Assembly (NCBI RefSeq): GCF_036417845.1
Contig: NC_089978.1
Coordinates: forward strand, 136,084,288 to 136,148,287
Reading direction: 5' to 3'
Origin: Apteryx mantelli
Taxonomy: Eukaryota; Chordata; Aves; Apterygiformes; Apterygidae
DNA: 64,000 nt
Part shown: one piece after another, positions 21,618 through 36,059 of the stretch
How the letters are laid out: every line of letters starts with the position of its first letter
How positions within the stretch are numbered: position 1 is the first letter of the stretch
Translations under genes and position numbers: made by a program
The notes under the pieces: model-generated
The model's database searches: none
What the model was told of the DNA's origin: nothing
The model's input: only the letters and a program-made list of their open reading frames with translations

Positions 21618-23987
21618 AGTTGGTGACAACTTCTTGACACAGGTGGTGGAGGAGCCAACAAGGAGAGGTGTGCTGCTGGACCTCGTACTAACAAACAAAG
21701 AAGGACTGGTGGAAGATGTGAAGGTTGGGGGCTGCCTTGGCTGCAGTGACCATGAGATGGTGGAGTTCAGGATCCTGCGAGGAGGCAGCAGGGCACCAAG
21801 TAGGATCGCAACCCTGGACTTCAGGAGAGCAAACTTTGGCCTCTTCAGGGACCTACTTGGAGGAATCCCATGGGTGAGGGCCCTAGAAGGAAGGAGTGTT
21901 CAAGAGAGCTGGTTAATATTCAAACATCACTTCTTCCAGGCTCAAGAGCGGTGCATCCCTATGAGTAGGAAGTCAAGCAAAGGAGGCAGGAGAGCTGCAT
22001 GGATGAGCAAGGAGCTCCTGGCAAAACTCAACCAGAAGAAGGAAGTATACAGAAAGTGGAAAGGGGGACAGGCCACTTGGGAGGAATATAGGAACGTTGT
22101 CAGAGTATGCAGGGATGCGACGAGGAAGGCCAGGGCCCATTTGGAATTAAATCTGGCAAGGGATGTCAAGGACAAGAAGAAGGGCTTCTTCGCATACATC
22201 AGTAGCAAAAGGAAGACTAGGGAAAATGCGGGCCCTTTGCTGAATGGGGTGGGTGCCCTGGTGACGAATGATGCAGAGAAGGCAGAGTTACTGAATGCCT
22301 TCTTTGTCTCAGTCTTTACTGCTCAGGCCAGCCCTCAGGGACCCCAGACCCTGGAGGCAAGAGAGAAAGTCTGGAGAGAGGAAGACTTTCCCTTGGTGGA
22401 GGAGGAGTGGGTTAGAGATCATTTAAGCAAACTTGACACCCACAAATCCATGGGCCCTGATGGGATGCACCCACGAGTGCTGAGGGAGCTGGCGGACATT
22501 ATTGCTAAGCCACTCTCCATCATCTTTGAAAGGTCATCGAGAACAGGAGAGGTGCCTGAGGACTGGAAGAAAGCCAATGTCACCCCAGTCTTCGAAAAGG
22601 GCAAGGAGAAGGACCCAGGAAACTACAGGCCAGTCAGGCTCACCTCCATCCCTGGAAAGGTGAGGGAGCAGCTCATCCTGGAAGCCATCTGCAAGCATGT
22701 GGAGGACAAGAAGGTGATCAGGAGTAGTCAGCATGGCTTCATCAAGGGGAAATCATGCCTAACCAATCTGATAGCCTTCTATGATGGAATGACTGCCTGG
22801 GTAGATGAGGGGAGAGCAGTGGATGTTGTCTACCTAGACTTCAGCAAGGCTTTTGGCACTGTCTCCCATAGCATCCTCATAGACAAGCTCAGGAAGTGTG
22901 GGTTAGATGAGCGGACAGTGAGGTGGATTGAGAACTGGCTGAATGGCAGAGCTCAGAGAGTTGTGTTCAGTGGCACAGAGTCTAGTTGGAGGCCTGTAGC
23001 TAGCAGTGTCCCCCAGGGGTCAGTCCTGGGTCCAGTCTTGTTCAACTTCTTCATCAATGACCTGGATGAAGGCACAGAGTGCACCCTCAGCAAGTTTGCT
23101 GACGATACCAAACTGGGAGGAGTGGCTGATACGCCAGAGGGCTGTGCTGCCATTCAAAGAGACTTGGACAGGCTGGAGAGGTGGGCAGAGAGGAACCTCA
23201 TGAAGTTCAACAAAGGCAAGTGCAGGGTCCTGCACCTGGGGAGGAATAACCCCATGCACCAGTACAGGTTGGGGGTTGACCTGCTGGAGAGCAGCTCTGC
23301 GAAGAAGGACCTGGGAGTGCTGGTGGACACCAAGTTAAGCATGAGGCAGCAATGTGCCCTTGTGGCCAAGAAGGCCAATGGTATGCTGGGGTGCATCAGG
23401 AAGAGTGTTGCCAGCAGGTCGAGGGAGGTGATTCTCCCCCTCTACTCAGCCCTGGTGAGGCCACATCTGGAGTACTGGGTCCAGTTCTGGGCTCCCCAGT
23501 ACAAGAGGGATGTGGCACTACTGGAGCAAGTCCAGCAAAGGGCCACAAAGATGATTAGGGGACTGGAGCATCTCTCTTATGAGGAAAGGCTGAGAGAGCT
23601 TGGCCTGTTTAGCTTGGAGAAGAGAAGGCTGAGAGGAGATCTTATCAACGTGTACAAGTATCTGAAGGGAGGGTGTCGAGAGGATGGGACCAGACTCTTT
23701 TCAGTGGTGCTGAGCGACAGGACGCGAGGAAATGGGCACAAACTGAAACACAGACACTTCCATTTTAACATGAGGAAAAACTTTTTCACTGTGAGGGTGA
23801 CAGAGCACTGGAACAGGTTGCCCCGAGAGGTGGTGGAGTCTCCTTCTCTGGAGATATTCAAAACGTGCCTGGATGCAATCCTGTGCAATGTGCTCTAGGT
23901 GACCCTGCTTGAGCAGGGGGGTTGGACTAGATGATCTCCAGAGGTCCCTTCCAACCTCAGCAATTCTGTGATTCTGTGATTCTGTGA
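21618..23987 (+). mobile_element. CR1 LINE, 5'-truncated, with long open frame
   Basis: The element begins within the endonuclease end of ORF2 ([10 protein letters not shown]; the matching point in the second CR1 is near 37765) and ends with three ATTCTGTG octamers at about 23962-23987, the typical CR1 terminus. The 3' UTR after the stop is short. CR1 elements usually lack target-site duplications, and I see none. It inserted between the macroglobulin loci in their orientation. The unbroken frame suggests a comparatively recent insertion. Confidence 0.95.
21634..23898 (+). CDS. CR1 ORF2 fragment: reverse transcriptase (754 codons open)
   Basis: This is the LINE-encoded polymerase that copies CR1 RNA at the target site. 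The first ~50 residues are the end of the endonuclease domain (SDHEMVEF). The reverse transcriptase follows: NYRPVRLTS at about residue 330, motif A YLDFSKAF at 400-407 with its catalytic aspartate, [11 protein letters not shown] near 463, and motif C FADD at 488-491. The C-terminal region with [18 protein letters not shown] ends at TAG 23896-23898. The residue after SKAF is G, where D is usual (D in the second copy here). Most of the endonuclease and all of ORF1 are missing, so the copy is not autonomous. The listed start is the first in-frame ATG, not a natural start. Confidence 0.93.
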   Translation: MTQVVEEPTRRGVLLDLVLTNKEGLVEDVKVGGCLGCSDHEMVEFRILRGGSRAPSRIATLDFRRANFGLFRDLLGGIPWVRALEGRSVQESWLIFKHHFFQAQERCIPMSRKSSKGGRRAAWMSKELLAKLNQKKEVYRKWKGGQATWEEYRNVVRVCRDATRKARAHLELNLARDVKDKKKGFFAYISSKRKTRENAGPLLNGVGALVTNDAEKAELLNAFFVSVFTAQASPQGPQTLEAREKVWREEDFPLVEEEWVRDHLSKLDTHKSMGPDGMHPRVLRELADIIAKPLSIIFERSSRTGEVPEDWKKANVTPVFEKGKEKDPGNYRPVRLTSIPGKVREQLILEAICKHVEDKKVIRSSQHGFIKGKSCLTNLIAFYDGMTAWVDEGRAVDVVYLDFSKAFGTVSHSILIDKLRKCGLDERTVRWIENWLNGRAQRVVFSGTESSWRPVASSVPQGSVLGPVLFNFFINDLDEGTECTLSKFADDTKLGGVADTPEGCAAIQRDLDRLERWAERNLMKFNKGKCRVLHLGRNNPMHQYRLGVDLLESSSAKKDLGVLVDTKLSMRQQCALVAKKANGMLGCIRKSVASRSREVILPLYSALVRPHLEYWVQFWAPQYKRDVALLEQVQQRATKMIRGLEHLSYEERLRELGLFSLEKRRLRGDLINVYKYLKGGCREDGTRLFSVVLSDRTRGNGHKLKHRHFHFNMRKNFFTVRVTEHWNRLPREVVESPSLEIFKTCLDAILCNVL

Positions 23988-26900
23988 GAGAAGAACACCC
24001 TCTGAACACACTGTTCAGTGGAGCATCAGGCTTGCCCAGAAATGGCTTAAGTGCAACTGACCCTACTGCACTGAGCAGTACTGGAAGCTTTGTGCCAAGC
24101 TGCAGCCATGACAGAAACCCACAGGCTCAGCCTCAGCTCAGAACAATGAAAAAGAAATTTGGAAGCTATAAAAACACAGAAATATTGGTTTGGAAGGGAC
24201 CTGTGGAGGACATCGACTGAAACCTCCTGCTCCAATCAGAACTACCCAGTAGAAACCTGCAACACACAGAAGTAGAGAGTTGTGAAGGAAGAACCTCTAC
24301 TGAGTTCCCAGGAACTCAGCACCCTGCAGCTGTCAACACTGGACAAGGTGGCCTGTGGAATGCAAGCTCTGCAAGGCAAGGTCCAACTGTGAGCAATGTC
24401 TCTGTATCTAGCTACATGACTCAAGCGATCAGATCACATTGAGGCCTGTGTCCAGTCCTGTTCGTCATTCAGTGTCCTCTGCACTTACTATTGCAGATCC
24501 CAGTCAAATCAGGAAATCTTGCCCATTCCCATCTCCACTACTAAAGCCTGTGTGTTTGGTCATGTCCCTCCACCATAATGCATTGCTACTTCCTCCAAAC
24601 TTTCTCTTCTTTTTCCCTACTTTTCTTTTCACTTTCTACATGCCCAGCTAGTGTGCCTGAGATACCTTCATCTTTTGAAATTCCTGAGATTACCAAGGCG
24701 GGTAAAGCAATGCAGCTTTATCACATGATGCTGGTAAGAGTTTGTCAGGTCTGAGAGCTTTGTTCTAGGCCTGTGTTTCTTTAGCAGGAAGGCTGCAAGG
24801 AAATACCAGACCTCCAGAATAAGCAAATTTGCCATTTGCTGGTCTGCAGTTTTCCCCTTTTGCAAGTTTTCTGTCATTAGTTTTCCACAGGAGACAGGCC
24901 TGGACTTCAACAATGCTTGTTCCAAACAATCTACTAAACACTGCTTCTCCTTGCAGCCAAAAACAATCACAGTAGCTCCTTCATTTCGTTGTAAAAGGTG
25001 GGCAGCCAGGGGGTTCCCTGAGGAAAGACTCAGAAGGGTAAGGGGGGGAAAGAAAGGAGGGATATTTTACATGAAAGCTTTAAAAATATAACCTGTAACC
25101 CTGAAAACAACTTCTCTTCTTTATGTCAAAAAATTTTAAAAAGGAACTGAAAGCTGATTTAGCACCAAATATCTCCATTGAGATAAGACCCCAGAACCTG
25201 AAACACAAAGTCAATAGCTTAAAGGTGGGCAAAATTTTATTGACATCATTACAACAAAAGAACAATGCTAGGGATCATCTGTGCTGAGCTTCTAGCCACA
25301 TTATGTGGAACCATACTTTCCTGCTGTGGACTTTCTCCTTGGAGTCACTCTGCTGTTAATTTATGCACGCATATACACAGCTACAAAGAAGAAGCCTACT
25401 CATCAATCTGTTACTCACAGTTCAGGTATTTCTTGGTTTGTTGCGCAGAGTTTTCTGCAATTTCAGACCTGCAGTAGAGTTCATGTGCTCCAATACAGGT
25501 TGGGTTATTACAGCTCTGTCTTTGGTTTAGTCAAATACATGACCTCTCATTATGAACCTTGACTCCTCTGTGAGTGAAGGGATTGTGGGGATGCAAGGAC
25601 AGTCACTGTTCTTGTGTTGGACAGTCTTTGTGAACCCACCTCTGCTCAAGTGCCTTCCTGGATAAAGGGCAGAGGCTAGAGACTGCAGTCTCATAGGTCA
25701 TATTCCCAGAGAAGCTGCTAATGAGATCCCAGCCCTCTGGGATGCCAAATTACATTGCAGTTAAGCCAGCCAAGAGGGTAGGTGTTGCAGAATGGGGCTG
25801 TCTCAGTCCTGCTCAGCTTTTCCTTCTTTCCCTCCCACTCATGCACTCCTGACCCTCGGGCTGGTGCTAGTGATCAACTTGACTCCTCAGGGAGCAGGTC
25901 AGAGACAAGGAGCCAACTAAAAACTGACGTGATTTAGAAATAAAGTATGATTGTTCCCTTTGATTTCCTTGAACGGCTGACTCTGGGGCCAGATAAGCAC
26001 TATGCAGAAATGGATGCACTGTCCTTTTCAGCAACAGGGAGGCATGGTATCAGATTGGCTATATCAGACAGCCGTCCTGCAAATCTTGGGAGCCTTTGCA
26101 GGGAGCTGTGCTGACACTCCATCTCTTATCCCTATTTCCCTTCTTATAGCACAGTCCTGCCTCAGAGCATGCTCTGTGGCATCTGCTTAGAGTGACAATT
26201 GTGGTCTCCTGTGTGATTTGTGACAACTCTTAATTCCCTCCCTCTCTCCATTCAGACACCCAGTAACAGGATAAATCTTCTTTTCCATTGCTATAATTTG
26301 CCTGCTTATGTTTATGGATTTAAAAACAATGTTCTGGTCCAGCATAACAAAGCCAGAGAGCTCTGGTCTCTGACTGCTCAGAGCTCAGATCGCAAAAATG
26401 GTAATAGACGTGTGTCTTGTGACAGCCTTGGTACCCGAATGCTAGGTATCATCTAGAAAGAGAAATGGTCTGAACCATGGTATTTCTAGCCATATGAGAG
26501 TCCATCCTTTTCTTCTCCTTGGAAATCCATTTCTGTTTCCTCACATGTCCAATGAAGTTGTAGCTGTGGGTAAATTGAGCTATGCTCAGAAGATATGAAG
26601 GACTTTAAAAAAAAAAAAATCAACTGAACAATGAATCTTCTCTTCCTGAAGGGTCCCAGTGTCTGTTGGGTCTCAAATTTCAGTTATTTACACAGTTTTT
26701 TCTGTGAAGATGGTTTCATACCCTGAGGCCAAAGAATGAGTCTGTACATGGCTGACCTGTCTCTGCTTGGTCATGCATCAACACGTGCAGACAAACCAAA
26801 ATCCTTCTGCCCAAATCTGGGTGGGACAGACATGATCCAGATGAAAGCTGGAGGTTAACTGGCCTAATTCTGCTAAAAGTCCAGAGATCCTACCCCTAGT

Positions 26901-29900
26901 CTTTCTGTTCCCATCAGAAGCTTCTCCTTGAGAACGATGATTGAAAATTGCTGAGGAGCTAGCTATGACTGTGAAGATATTATGGTACCAACCTGCTGTT
27001 CAGTGACCCCAGCCTCCCACTCCCATCCCTGTCAGCAGAAAAGATCATGTGAGCTTCAAGAGGGGTTAGTCAGGCTAGCACAAACTACCTTATTCAGCTG
27101 TGTACGCTTAACCTGCTACTGAACAAAAGCCTTTGTTTAATGTGATTCCAGTGAATGGCCAGCTGCAAGCCTGGGCAGATGAAAACTGATATGAAATGCA
27201 GCTTCTTTCGAAAGTGCAATTTACATCTTGTTACAGATCTCCAAAACCCCAGGCAATGTGTTCTGGGCTGAGAGGCAGTGGCTGGGACAATTCCAGCAGT
27301 ATCTAGCAAAATTTGCTTTTTATAGCTTTTATTTGCCTCTAGAACGTTCCTCTTTTACCTCTAGTACAACTAATCCTCTGAATTTGTTCTCATGGAGCTT
27401 GCATCATGTCAAGTTCCTGATGTGGGAGCTCAGGAGTTTGTTCAATCCCAGTGCAAGTCAGACAAGATGAACTATATGCCATACTCTCATTGTACCGAGA
27501 CTTTCATTTTGTTTGTTTGTCAGAGGTAAAAGATAGTGCTTTGGGCATTAGTGCCCTTGGCCTGGGCTTATTGTGATACTTCTGCATATCTTTCTGTAAC
27601 TTGTAAAGTTGAGAAATACAGCTTCCTCCACATTATGCAGTTTTACATTCTATCTCCCCAAGCATTGCTACCTAAGCAATTTTATGTGTAGGTGTTTTAT
27701 GAGTTGCATAAGAAGCTCTTTATTTTTTAAATGATGGAAAAAATTAGATGCTGCATATCTACAGTAGAAACATATCACATGCAGTAACAAACATGTGACC
27801 TTCCTATTGACCAGTTGGTTGTCCACTCCAGTTTTTTTCTTTATGAGTTCCATCTCTTTTGCACATGACTGAGCCACCCAACTCTAAGCATAGCCTTACA
27901 GAAAGACCATTCCTTCCTGTAGAAAAAAAATAATGAAAATCTTACTTTAAGTGGTAAAGTAAAAAATAGATGAAAGATGCAGTGTGCAGATACAGAAGAA
28001 ATCTCTAGAAATGCCACATAAGCCTGAGAGATCAATTTGGGAGTGAGAGAGGGTCAAATTGTTCTTACTCTTGACGGTTCAGACAAGTTTCTAGAAGCCA
28101 TTTTAATTAGGCTCTTTTTCACTAGCGTAGGATGCAGCTTTTGTGTCCTATCTCAACCAGTAAATAAAAATGCTGGTTTCCACATTGTTTGAAAGTTGCT
28201 TAGAAAGGACCTTCTGTTTCCCAGGGCAAGAAGTAAAAGGGACATTACTCTACTCAAAAGATCACTCAGGATATGCTGTCTGTGTCCTCCCACAGAGGCA
28301 CCTATGAAGACCTAAGGCACTGGGAAGGTGTAATAATCTTCACTCTCTTTTGTATTCCAAAAAAACACATGAAACCCTGAACCAAAGGAGTTTTTTTGTT
28401 CAAATTGCAGATGAAAAGATGTTACAGTTGCCAGAAACTTCACATAGAGAGTTTTTAGTATCATGTGAGTCAATGGGTTGGGTTCTCTCCAGCCTTGAAA
28501 AATGTTGAATATTTTCTTGTTAGATGCCAAATACATTATGATTGCACTCAGTTCTTTAGTTTGTACACAAGCACCTGTCTTTTGAGCATGTATGAAATGG
28601 CCCACCTGTTTAAAAGCCTAAATAATAGTCTGATTCTTTTAGCAGCAACACCCAGCTACCAGGTAAGATTTTAGGAAATGTCTCCAACTCAGTGACCATC
28701 CCCATGGTTCCCTCAGCTCAGCCATCTTGTGGAAGCCCTAGATTGATGCCTGAAGCTATGCTGAACTCATGGCTAGTAGACGTGCCCTGCTCAGGAGCCT
28801 CTCCCAGAGCAACCACATGCAGCATTAGTTGCACTGTTTCACTCTTCTTGATTTCTGGCTCTTCTGCAACTCCTTCTTGTCTCCAACAAATAAGTTGTAG
28901 AGTTTCTCTTTCTTTTAACCTTTATTCTTTCCTTCTTGTCCACATTCTCTTTGCATTTACTAGGGAAAATCAAAGACCCATTGGCAAGGAGCCCCTGGAG
29001 ACAGAGAATAATTGACCAGAGAACTAGATATGGAGGCATGAATGAGGAAGGGACAAATGAAAACAGATCTCCAGTATTTCAAAGGGAGATCTGTATGCCC
29101 TTCCTGGGCATCTGGTCTTGAATAAGACTCTGATATGAAAATCAAAGTGCCACAACCCTAAGACAATCTTATTGCATCAAAATTTAGCTAGGTTACCTTA
29201 GTATTTTCTGAACTGTCACCAGGATGTTGTTTAATCTCAGACCTAATCCATGGAATCTCTTCTCTTTGCTCTGAAATAAGTGGAGCAATTGACTGTTGGA
29301 GAAAATCCATTTCTCCTGGCTACAGCCACCACTGGAACTATTCAACTAAAACTACTGAACTAACATCTACTTTGTACTCTCTTGCACAGAGTGACAGGGA
29401 GTAAAAAGATTTGTCTGATATATGTGCTAATATAGTGTATTCTTCTAAGGACCTTCCTTCTGGAGATCAGTCCGAACTATTCATTAAGCCAAGGAACTCT
29501 TCCCCCAACATACTTCTTGTGTCCCATGATGTCTTTAGATCTCCAGCCTGCTTGGCTTTCCTAGGCATTTTCTTTCTGTGTCTGTATTATCTTTGGTCTT
29601 GCTTTTATTACACTATTCAAAATGAGGTTTTGAATGGCTTTTTGTACCAGAGAGAATACTTCTGGAAGAATCAGAAAAGGGCTGGATAGCCCCATGACAT
29701 CAGAAAGAGGCTAGAATTAGTTTAAAGAAAATTATTTAGCAAGCCTGCTGGTCATAATTCTTGTCCCAGACTGACTACACATTATGAGGCACATTCTCAG
29801 AGATACACCACACCTAGCATCAGAACAGTGACCAGTTTGTTGTTGAAATGGTTGAAATTCTTCTGAACATCCTTGACAATTCATTCCAGCTCCTTATGTA

Positions 29901-32016
29901 GGGTCTAATCTCTTCTGCTAATCAAAGGTAGGAGTCATGTATATCCAAGAAACAAAGAAGAATCTAACCCAGATTTTTTTATTTAGTTTCTGTGCCTTAT
30001 GTCTCCTTCCTAATCTTCATTTAGTCTTCCTGGGCTACATAAATATGAAAGCTAGGTGTGTGTGTGCTTTCAATATTCCAACTGTTTACAGGGTCATGTC
30101 TCAGATCATGCTAGTCCATGTCATAACTGTTTGTTTGATGTAAAAACAGTAGGAGTGTAACTTGAACAATGCTAAGTCACTGAATCCCCTCCAAGAATTC
30201 ACACTCAACCAAACCAAGTGTCAGCAAGAATAAAAAACTCACCAGAGAACAATGAAAAAGTCATGATAGATGTAAAGCTCAACCAGAAGGGTTTAACCAC
30301 TGAAAAGGCAAGGGAAAAAAGCATTGAATGCACAATATCTGCTAATGATGAAATTCTGCCCAACTGAGGGCACTCCTGTATTCATTGCACTCATGAGCCT
30401 ATCCTCATTCTATATTTGAAAAGCTGTAGAACAGAATCCTTGGGTTCAAGCTTTCTGAAGCATTCCACATCAAAGGAATTTTCAGTGCTAAACTATAGCA
30501 GTCACCAATTTAAAAATTAGGTTTTTTTCAACACTTACAGCATTGGCATGGCTAAGATGAGCGCATAATGCACTTATTATGGAAAGAACAGATACTACAC
30601 ATAAAGGATTGGTGAATAAACCCTCTCTCTCTTTTTTTGCCTAGGTGTCTTTTTTTCTTAATTCCTCAAAATTATCAACTAATGTCAGAATAAAATATAA
30701 AACATTTACTATTTCACACTAAAAAGAATGAGTCACATGTCTTAACTTAGAACAAACCAATTCCATTCTAGCCAACTTTAAAAATGGAAATCAATAAAAA
30801 TGAAGGACTAAAGCTTGATTCCCCTGCATAGAAAAGCTGAGAATTTCGGTTTGTGATCTGCTGTGTGCTCAAGAGGGACTGTTCTCAAGCTTTTCTGCGA
30901 GAATTCCTCTCTTTGTGTATGGATATAGTAACATCACTTGTATGGCAGGCTGATAAATCCATTTACTGAGCAGTGCCCAGCAGGTAGAGATTTCTGTGTC
31001 CAAGCATCCCTCACATTATGTGAAGAGGGAGCTTGAGGCATGTGATTTCCCTCTGGGATGCCTGTCAGCCATGTTTCTTTGGTCAGACAGATCATACAAT
31101 CACCACCCTGAAAGGCAGAATGCATGTGAATTTTCTGGCATGGATAACACTAATGGGTAACATTAAAATGTTGTGTTCTAAGAATCACTTCAGGTTCTAG
31201 GTCTTTTACATTTTCTGTTATTGAAAAACTAAGAATATCTTTTAATACTTACTGAGAACAGTCTTGATGCCTTTTTTTTTTTTTTTCCCCCCTGACTGTG
31301 AATGTTTTTGCAAGTACACCCTAGTAAATACTGAAAACTTCACTGAGCGAAAGCCAGGGAGCATTTGACAACAACTTTCTATCCTGGTGATCGGGACACT
31401 TATCCACTGAGATGGGACAACTGGTTTCTAGGTTTTGCTTCAATCTATATTTAAATTGCCTGGGCTGCAGAAAGGGACACTGAGGCAGCTCCACCTCAGG
31501 ATGCTCTCCACCTGCTGAATAGTATGGGAAATAGGAAATATCCAAGTTCAAATTCACGCTGTGCCAGAGTCAGAACCAACAGTTGAACTACTTTCTCAAT
31601 GAATCACTGAATACTGCTCTTGGTTCAGGTTAAAGCTGCAGGGTGTTCTTAGCTTTTACTACAGATAGGAATGCTGGAATAGTCATTGAATGAAGTGTGG
31701 GACACAGGAGATCTTCTACTTACCTAGTGTCATTCTTTTGCTGCCTCAGTGAGTAGCTATGCTTAGCATGCAAAGTAGAGAGTTGCAAATGGAAAGCCTG
31801 AGAATCACCTTCACCCTGGAGAGCTCAGACAGATGTAGAACTCACTCTATTTCTACCTAAATTTTTGAGGAAAAGGGCACAGTCATCCTTCCCTTTTGTG
31901 ACTCATGGCTTAATAATGTATGTGCAGCTGAAGTGGTTTGGCAAATATGCAAATACCCAAAGCTTTACCAAAACTGTGTGTTTTTGGAAAATAAACTATT
32001 CCTCCAAAATAACAGT

Positions 32017-32035
32017 AAAAAAAAAAAAAAAAAAA
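32017..32035 (+). repeat. Poly(A) run
   Basis: Nineteen consecutive A residues. I could not identify a retroposed gene upstream; the preceding sequence has no recognised coding match. Confidence 0.9.
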
Positions 32036-32821
32036 GTACTCCTTGGCCTTACCTTCAGTAAAGTTGTCTTAGTTTTGGGACACTTAGGAATTTCTTTTTC
32101 AATGAAATCAGCTGTCTGTATTTTGATATTTGGAACAGGAGATAGATAAGTGATTTAATTATAGGATCAGCAGGAGGGAGTCACAGCATTAGAGTAGAAG
32201 TAACAGTTAGTGTAGATATTTGAAGAAAAAATGAAAATAAACACTGCAAAAAATGGTATAAAAATGCAGTGCATGAGAAATGCAGGCACTGTTGGGTCCC
32301 AAAATTGCACATTTTCTGGGTCTATTCAAACATACAAGTCCTAGACACATTCCTATTGCTTTTGTGGCTAATTCTTGAAATATAAAATCCTGCCAGTGTC
32401 AGTGGAGGCCTCACAAAATAGCTTAAAGAGCCAAGCCTATTGGTATATACTGCAGGAAACAAAATGACAGAAAGCAAGAGCAAAGGTGAGCCAGAGAAAT
32501 CAAGAAGTCAGCAAAGTGGGTCATCTCAGCCCCACAGAGCTGCCTATCACTAATGTTTGCTTCACTGACTGCTTCTGGCACTTGCTTGCCCAGCCAACTC
32601 TACTCAGCAGAACACTTGAAATGTTTGAAATGCAGTACTCCGTAAAGTTAATAACTGCACCCTGAAGAAGGGAGCCTGATCCTTATGCAAAGGTTATTCC
32701 AATGGCTGTGTTATAAGGACATAACACACGGAGAATCAGTTTCCAGTTCCAAATAGATAATACTGGTTTATATGAATGGGAAGGACAGGTAAATGGTATC
32801 ACTTCAGTATTGCAGGATGAA

Positions 32822-33010
32822 GATTTTTTTTTTTTAATTAATACCATTTAAAATTAATTTAAAATCAATTTTAATTGAATATACACTTTAAAGCTTCTTT
32901 AAATTAATACCTTTAATATTATTAATTTAAAATAAATAAAAGTTAAAATCAGTTAAATTTAAATATATCTGATTTAAATTGCAGTTATATACAATAAATG
33001 TTAATAAAAA
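32822..33010. repeat. AT-rich, self-complementary tract
   Basis: Repeated TTTAAATTAA, AATTTAAAAT and ATTTAAAT elements in both orientations, nearly free of G and C. It can fold on itself. No gene is evident. Confidence 0.7.
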
Positions 33011-36000
33011 TTGTGTATGTGAATCAATCGTTTGAACATGAAAACTTTCCAGAATCATTGCCCCATTTTTCAGAGTCAATATAAGCATGTGACAGTCCCC
33101 AGCAACATGGCTCTGCCAGCATCTCTCCTTCTTGTCCCATAGCATCCCTCTGGTATTCCACCCCGGGATACCTCCCTGCTATCTCACAGTGACTACAGTC
33201 TGCATTTGCCATTTCTGGAAAGAAAAAAAGCCTTAAAATAAGCAACACCAGTTTCAGAGACATTGGTTTATTCTTTCAGGTTCACTTGGAAAATCGATTT
33301 TTGCTTAATGGCAAAAACTCATTTCAGAAAGGAAGGTTACAGACACTCCTGTGATTCTGTACAAGTCCAGATACCAAGAAGAAAAGGACACAGCCTTAGA
33401 GGGATTTACTCTGCATCTAAAAACACTGTTCATTGTTCACACAGGCTTATGATTTTGTGAAATGATCTTGTTAGAAATTATCACTGAGCAAAACAGTTTT
33501 TTTAGAAAAGTCTTTTCAACTACATCTCCCTGTATTCAAGTTTGAAAAACAGCAGGGAACCTTCTCCTAATCCTATTCATCACCACAGTTTATAGGGATC
33601 CTTGGCCTAATATCCTTAAGATTCCTGACTGATTCATTATTTCCTCCACTAAATTTCTGATGGATGTATCAGAGACTAAAGAGGGCTCAAAATCTGTAAT
33701 TCTCATCTGATAACCAGACTTTGAAAAGGTGACTGGAAACCATACCACTATGGTTCTGTTTCCTGTGATTTCTTCTAGCAATCAATCAACTTTGTTTCTT
33801 TTGACATGTACCAATAGAGTAATATCTCCTTAGATGTTGCAGGAACCTAGAAAATATCCTTATTTTGTATTTCAAAAACAAGCAGTTACCAGCCAAGGGA
33901 GAGGCAGGTATTACACTGAGGCCTTGCATGCTAGAGTCTACAAAGAAAACACATTTGGGGGATCCAACAGTGCCTGGTTGCTCCTTCATTTTATTTTTGT
34001 CAGATAAAGAAAAAGGATTTATTGTGGTTTTACTTTTTTATTAATTTTTAATTAATTAAAAAATTTAAAAAAATTATGCTCACTGTATCTTTAATAAAGA
34101 AATCTTAGAATATTCTGAATTCAGAAGAGTTCCTGAGGTATAACTGCCAATTCAGTTTGAGTGTAAATCACACAGGCTAGATCTATTCAGCATAGCTCTA
34201 ATGAACAGCCTTTCTTTGGCTTCATTATTGCTGTATCCATCCATTTCTAGAGTCTGGATCCTACCGAAGCCAATGTCAATCTTCCTCTTGATTTTGCTGT
34301 ACTTTGGAAGGATCTGAGGTCTACTGAGCTTTTACACAGAAACACAGGACTGATAGGAGCAATTGCTCTCCTGTCACAGCCACACTTGCCATAGTTTTGT
34401 TCCAAACTGGCATGCTCTGTCTTAAAAACAAGTGAGTTGGGTCATGTTTTGTTACTCTGATTACTCTGGTTAAAAAGGTGCTCCAGAACCTCAATCCTAT
34501 CATTGATTAATCTTTTCTTTAACTTCCGGTGTAAGAAAATGTTACCCATCTGCTTCCATTTCATCCAGCATTTCATACAAGATCAATGTGCTGCAGTCCA
34601 CCTGAACGTGACAAGGAAGACTCTCGAAGCTTTCCTCAGAAAGGTGAGCAGCCAGGCCTTTGCCACCTATGGTAATAGAATTTCTTCATACTTTGTGTAA
34701 TACTAAAGCTCTTGTGCTCACATCAGACTAACAACTAGGAGTGACATTACACATGGATGGAGTTATACTCTTCAGTCCCTCACTGATCTCTGCCTAGTGC
34801 CCTCCAGCAGACAGTCTTTCCTGTCACTGATGGTTTATGAGCCAGTAACCTTAAAAAATACCTAGTTCATTGAAAAGGAAAACTTTGCAACAAGGACTGT
34901 TTCTTACTCATTTTTTGCCTGAAACAATTAAAATGGAGCCCTGAGCCCACCTGGAAGCATCAGATGTTTAGAAAGATAATAGAAGATAATACGGATTGAC
35001 AGCTCTTCATCAAGGAAACATTCTCAGCTTGTTCTGTATTATGTAGCTGCAGACTATATTAATACTGGAGAGGAAGCAGGAATAGCCTTTATGTGTGAGG
35101 AATGAAACCAGAAAGCTTGTTAGGCATGAGGTCAGGAATGGGAGACACAAACACAGTCTCTGCTGGGGGGGGCATCCTTAAATTAGTGCAATTAATATAT
35201 CGGGTAACATAAGAGTATCGTGGTGCTGCCAAACAGATAATAATAATAGATAAAGGTAGAGAAACCTGTAGGCTCTGAATAGCATTTGCATACCTCCCAC
35301 AATGTGACTGGAACAGATTCAATTTCTGGTATGTCAAGGTGGAAAAAAAAAAGTCTTTGCAATAGACAGATGGTTTTGGAGGCTAGAAATTGATCAATGG
35401 CAAGAGGTCAAAATGATGCCTTTGTACTCATAAAGAGACTGCAGCCTCCAACATCTGCTGTTACCAAACGGAGTACTCCTAAGTCTCTTCTGCTTTTTCA
35501 CATTGCAGTCCTAGTGATATCATGCCTATACAGAAGACAGGCTTGAAAGAAATGAGAAGAGGCAGCATCTGCTCCTGAAGATGTAAGTTCCATTTCTTGT
35601 GTTTGTCATCTCCTACGAACTCCTGGTTTTGGAAACATCAACATTTAACAGCTTGAAGTGACTACATCAAGATCCATCCTTTCCTACTCAGAACAGCTGG
35701 AACAATCATACAGCTTTTTCCAGCCCCAAGCCTGAAAATGTGTCTGAGAAATGAAGCTGAAGGCCTGGCAAATGATATTTCATTTGGCCCAGGTCCACAC
35801 AAAGTTGCATTCATGTAGCTATGTCTGAAGATGTACGTAAAGACCTCACACTCCTCCACAGCTCCCTTCTGACAGACAGCCCAGCCTGCTCTTCAGATAA
35901 ATGATTCATATCTGTTATCTCAGAGAGCAGCTAACACAGGCAGCCAACAGATGTAATAGATTGCACAGCAGTTCATGTAGAAGGGTGCAAATAAAGGGTC

Positions 36001-36059
36001 CCCATCTCTGTTCAGAGCAGCATACACATTCTCAGTTATCGTAACAGAACACAGGACAC

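Larger units (their letters stand above)
23988..36059. other. Intergenic stretch without recognisable genes
   Basis: I find no A2M-family exon, RNA gene or large transposon here on either strand. Open frames stay under ~110 codons and lack family signatures. Local features are a T run at 31272-31286, an A run at 32017-32035 and very AT-rich palindromic DNA at 32822-33010 and 34020-34080. A hydrophobic + strand stretch at 25310-25370 resembles a membrane helix but sits in broken frames. Confidence 0.5.

Noticed and set aside
24668..24970. 100-codon minus-strand open frame
   Set aside because: No domain motif or signal, and no plausible splice partners or neighbours on that strand.
25081..25420. 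Possible membrane-protein exon reading TFPAVDFLLGVTLLLIYARI
   Set aside because: An in-frame stop lies just upstream, frames on either side do not join, and I see no convincing splice borders or family match beyond one hydrophobic stretch.
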